Assembly (NCBI GenBank): GCA_028696755.1
Contig: JAQVGK010000224.1
Location: 1 to 6,183, forward strand
Source of the DNA: Bacteroidales bacterium
Lineage (GTDB): Bacteria > Bacteroidota > Bacteroidia > Bacteroidales > ML635J-15
Direction: 5' to 3'
DNA: 6,183 nt
Position numbers and translations under genes: made by a program
Shown here: piece after piece, positions 5,004 through 6,183 of the stretch
Numbering within the stretch: the first letter of the stretch is position 1
How the letters are laid out: each line of letters opens with the position of its first letter
The notes under the pieces: model-generated
What the model was told of the DNA's origin: nothing
What the model saw: only the letters and a program-made list of their open reading frames with translations
Databases searched by the model: none

Positions 5004-6183
5004 ATGTCAATGTTTTGTTATCAATGTCAGGAAGCAGCTAAAGGAACAGGCTGTACAATTAAAGGTGTATGCGGAAAAACCGATGAGGTTGCAAACATGC
5101 AGGATTTATTAATCTATGTAACAAAGGGTGTGTCGATTTATGCACAAATGGCCCGCGAAAAAGGCATAGAAAACGAAAAAGTAAATCAATTTGTTTTTGA
5201 TGCATTGTTTGTAACAATCACAAACGCCAACTTTGACTACGAGGCGATTGTAGAAAAAGTAAAAAAGGGTTTGAAAATCCGTGAAGAAATCAAAAATCAA
5301 TTTGTTAACGCTGGTGGAATTTTACCAGAAAAACTTCATGGTTGCGCAATCTGGACAGCCGAATCTGTTGAAGAGTTTGAAAGAAAGTCAAAAGTTATTG
5401 GTGTGTTATCAATCGAAAACGAAGACTTACGTTCGCTCAAAGAATTGCTAACCTACGGACTCAAGGGAATGGCAGCTTATGCAGAACATGCTTTTAATTT
5501 AGGTTACACTAACAACGAAATCTTTGCATTTTTGCAAAAAGGTTTAGTTGCTACTACCGAAGAAAAAACTGCCGACGAACTTGTTGGGCTAGTTTTAGAA
5601 TGTGGAAAATTTGGTGTTGATGTAATGGCATTGCTCGACAAAGCAAATACCGAATCGTATGGTAATCCCGAAATTACCGAAGTAAATATTGGAGTTCGCA
5701 ACAATCCAGCAATTCTTATCAGCGGTCACGATCTTAAAGATCTTGAAGAATTACTCGCACAAACAGATGGAACTGGTGTAGATGTTTACACTCACTCAGA
5801 AATGTTGCCAGGTCACTACTATCCAGCATTCAAAAAATATGAACATTTTGTTGGAAACTATGGTAACGCATGGTGGAAACAAAAAGAAGAATTCGAAACA
5901 TTTAATGGTCCTATTCTTTTCACAACAAACTGTATTGTTCCGCCACTCGAAAAAGCAACTTATGCTGATAGAATTTACACAACTGGAGCATCTGGTTTGA
6001 CAGGAGCAAAACACATTCCAGCTCGCGAAAATGGTAAGACCAAGGATTTCTCAGAAATCATTGGACATGCAAAAAAATGTGCAGCACCTACAGAAATAGA
6101 AACAGGTAAAATTGTTGGTGGATTTGCTCACAATCAGGTTATTGCTTTGGCCGACAAAGTTGTGGATGCTGTAAAATCTGGTG
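5004..6183 (+). CDS. hcp: Hydroxylamine reductase / hybrid cluster protein Hcp (partial, 3' end outside window)
   Basis: The frame is open from ATG 5004 to the window edge, giving 393 residues of a protein usually about 550 long. The N-terminus [17 protein letters not shown] continues to Cys23, giving Cys5, 8, 17 and 23 with C-x2-C-x8-C-x5-C spacing. That is the class I pattern of anaerobes, which bind a [4Fe-4S] cluster; facultative class II enzymes have wider spacing. The helical domain after the cysteines is present, so this is not the shortened class III form. Hybrid-cluster ligands visible are His242 in SGHDL, Glu266 in [11 protein letters not shown] and Cys310 in TTNCIVPP, each offset by two from the Desulfovibrio numbering as I recall it. 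The remaining ligands, including the persulfide cysteine, lie beyond the edge. Hcp is a cytoplasmic enzyme that reduces NO or hydroxylamine and protects against nitrosative stress. It sits downstream of the ferredoxin-like gene and probably shares its regulator-dependent promoter. Confidence 0.97.
   Translation, partial: MSMFCYQCQEAAKGTGCTIKGVCGKTDEVANMQDLLIYVTKGVSIYAQMAREKGIENEKVNQFVFDALFVTITNANFDYEAIVEKVKKGLKIREEIKNQFVNAGGILPEKLHGCAIWTAESVEEFERKSKVIGVLSIENEDLRSLKELLTYGLKGMAAYAEHAFNLGYTNNEIFAFLQKGLVATTEEKTADELVGLVLECGKFGVDVMALLDKANTESYGNPEITEVNIGVRNNPAILISGHDLKDLEELLAQTDGTGVDVYTHSEMLPGHYYPAFKKYEHFVGNYGNAWWKQKEEFETFNGPILFTTNCIVPPLEKATYADRIYTTGASGLTGAKHIPARENGKTKDFSEIIGHAKKCAAPTEIETGKIVGGFAHNQVIALADKVVDAVKSG

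Noticed and set aside
5109..5300. Minus-strand 63-codon open frame rich in Phe and Cys
   Set aside because: Antisense to hcp; the Phe-rich composition is what A-rich coding sequence gives on the opposite strand.
5504..5704. Minus-strand 66-codon open frame
   Set aside because: Antisense to hcp, which is unambiguous in this stretch.
5782..6014. Overlapping 72-codon open frames on both strands
   Set aside because: Both are shadows of hcp, whose hybrid-cluster ligand motifs [11 protein letters not shown] and TTNCIVPP are encoded in this stretch in the main frame.

Overview
The window reads as a chromosomal segment of a low-GC, probably anaerobic or microaerobic Bacteroidota (a Bacteroidia-like organism is my best guess). 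The evidence is the AT-rich coding style, the near absence of Shine-Dalgarno sequences, and three matches to the Bacteroidota -7 promoter box TAnnTTTG, one of them with a correctly spaced -33 TTTG. The anaerobic inference rests on the class I type Hcp and its ferredoxin-like partner. The species cannot be named from the sequence.

Layout: the 3' end of an unidentified plus-strand gene (1-98) converges on a minus-strand M48 membrane metalloprotease (165-1409), and a strong bidirectional terminator lies between them (114-149). Four minus-strand genes follow, listed here in window order: the M48 protease, an AbiEii-type nucleotidyltransferase toxin (1444-2247), its AbiEi-type antitoxin/regulator (2244-3065, 4-nt ATGA overlap with the toxin), and a Crp/Fnr-family regulator (3154-3822). 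The regulator is divergent from a plus-strand pair: a ferredoxin-like iron-sulfur protein (3938-4810) and the hybrid cluster protein gene hcp (5004 to beyond the right edge, 393 codons visible). The hcp gene is open to the window end and has no stop inside it.

Two functional units stand out. The first is a nitrosative-stress module: an HcpR-like regulator, a perfect 7-2-7 dyad (TGTAACA-AA-TGTTACA) in the divergent intergenic region, a ferredoxin-like partner, and Hcp. The dyad centre lies about 41 nt upstream of the start site predicted from a TAATTTTG -7 box, and no -33 box is present, which is the geometry of an activator-dependent (class II) promoter. The second is a type IV (AbiE) toxin-antitoxin pair. 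It has its own well-formed promoter, whose -33/-7 spacer is almost filled by a 14-bp perfect palindrome, a candidate autoregulatory operator.

The 193-nt gap between the ferredoxin gene and hcp is unusual. It carries a 9-nt tandem repeat, a REP-like hairpin and a 6-nt tandem repeat in succession, then an AT-rich stretch and the only clear Shine-Dalgarno in the window. All gene families here are recognisable. The least understood parts are the Cys-rich C-terminal half of the ferredoxin-like protein and the repeat mosaic upstream of hcp.
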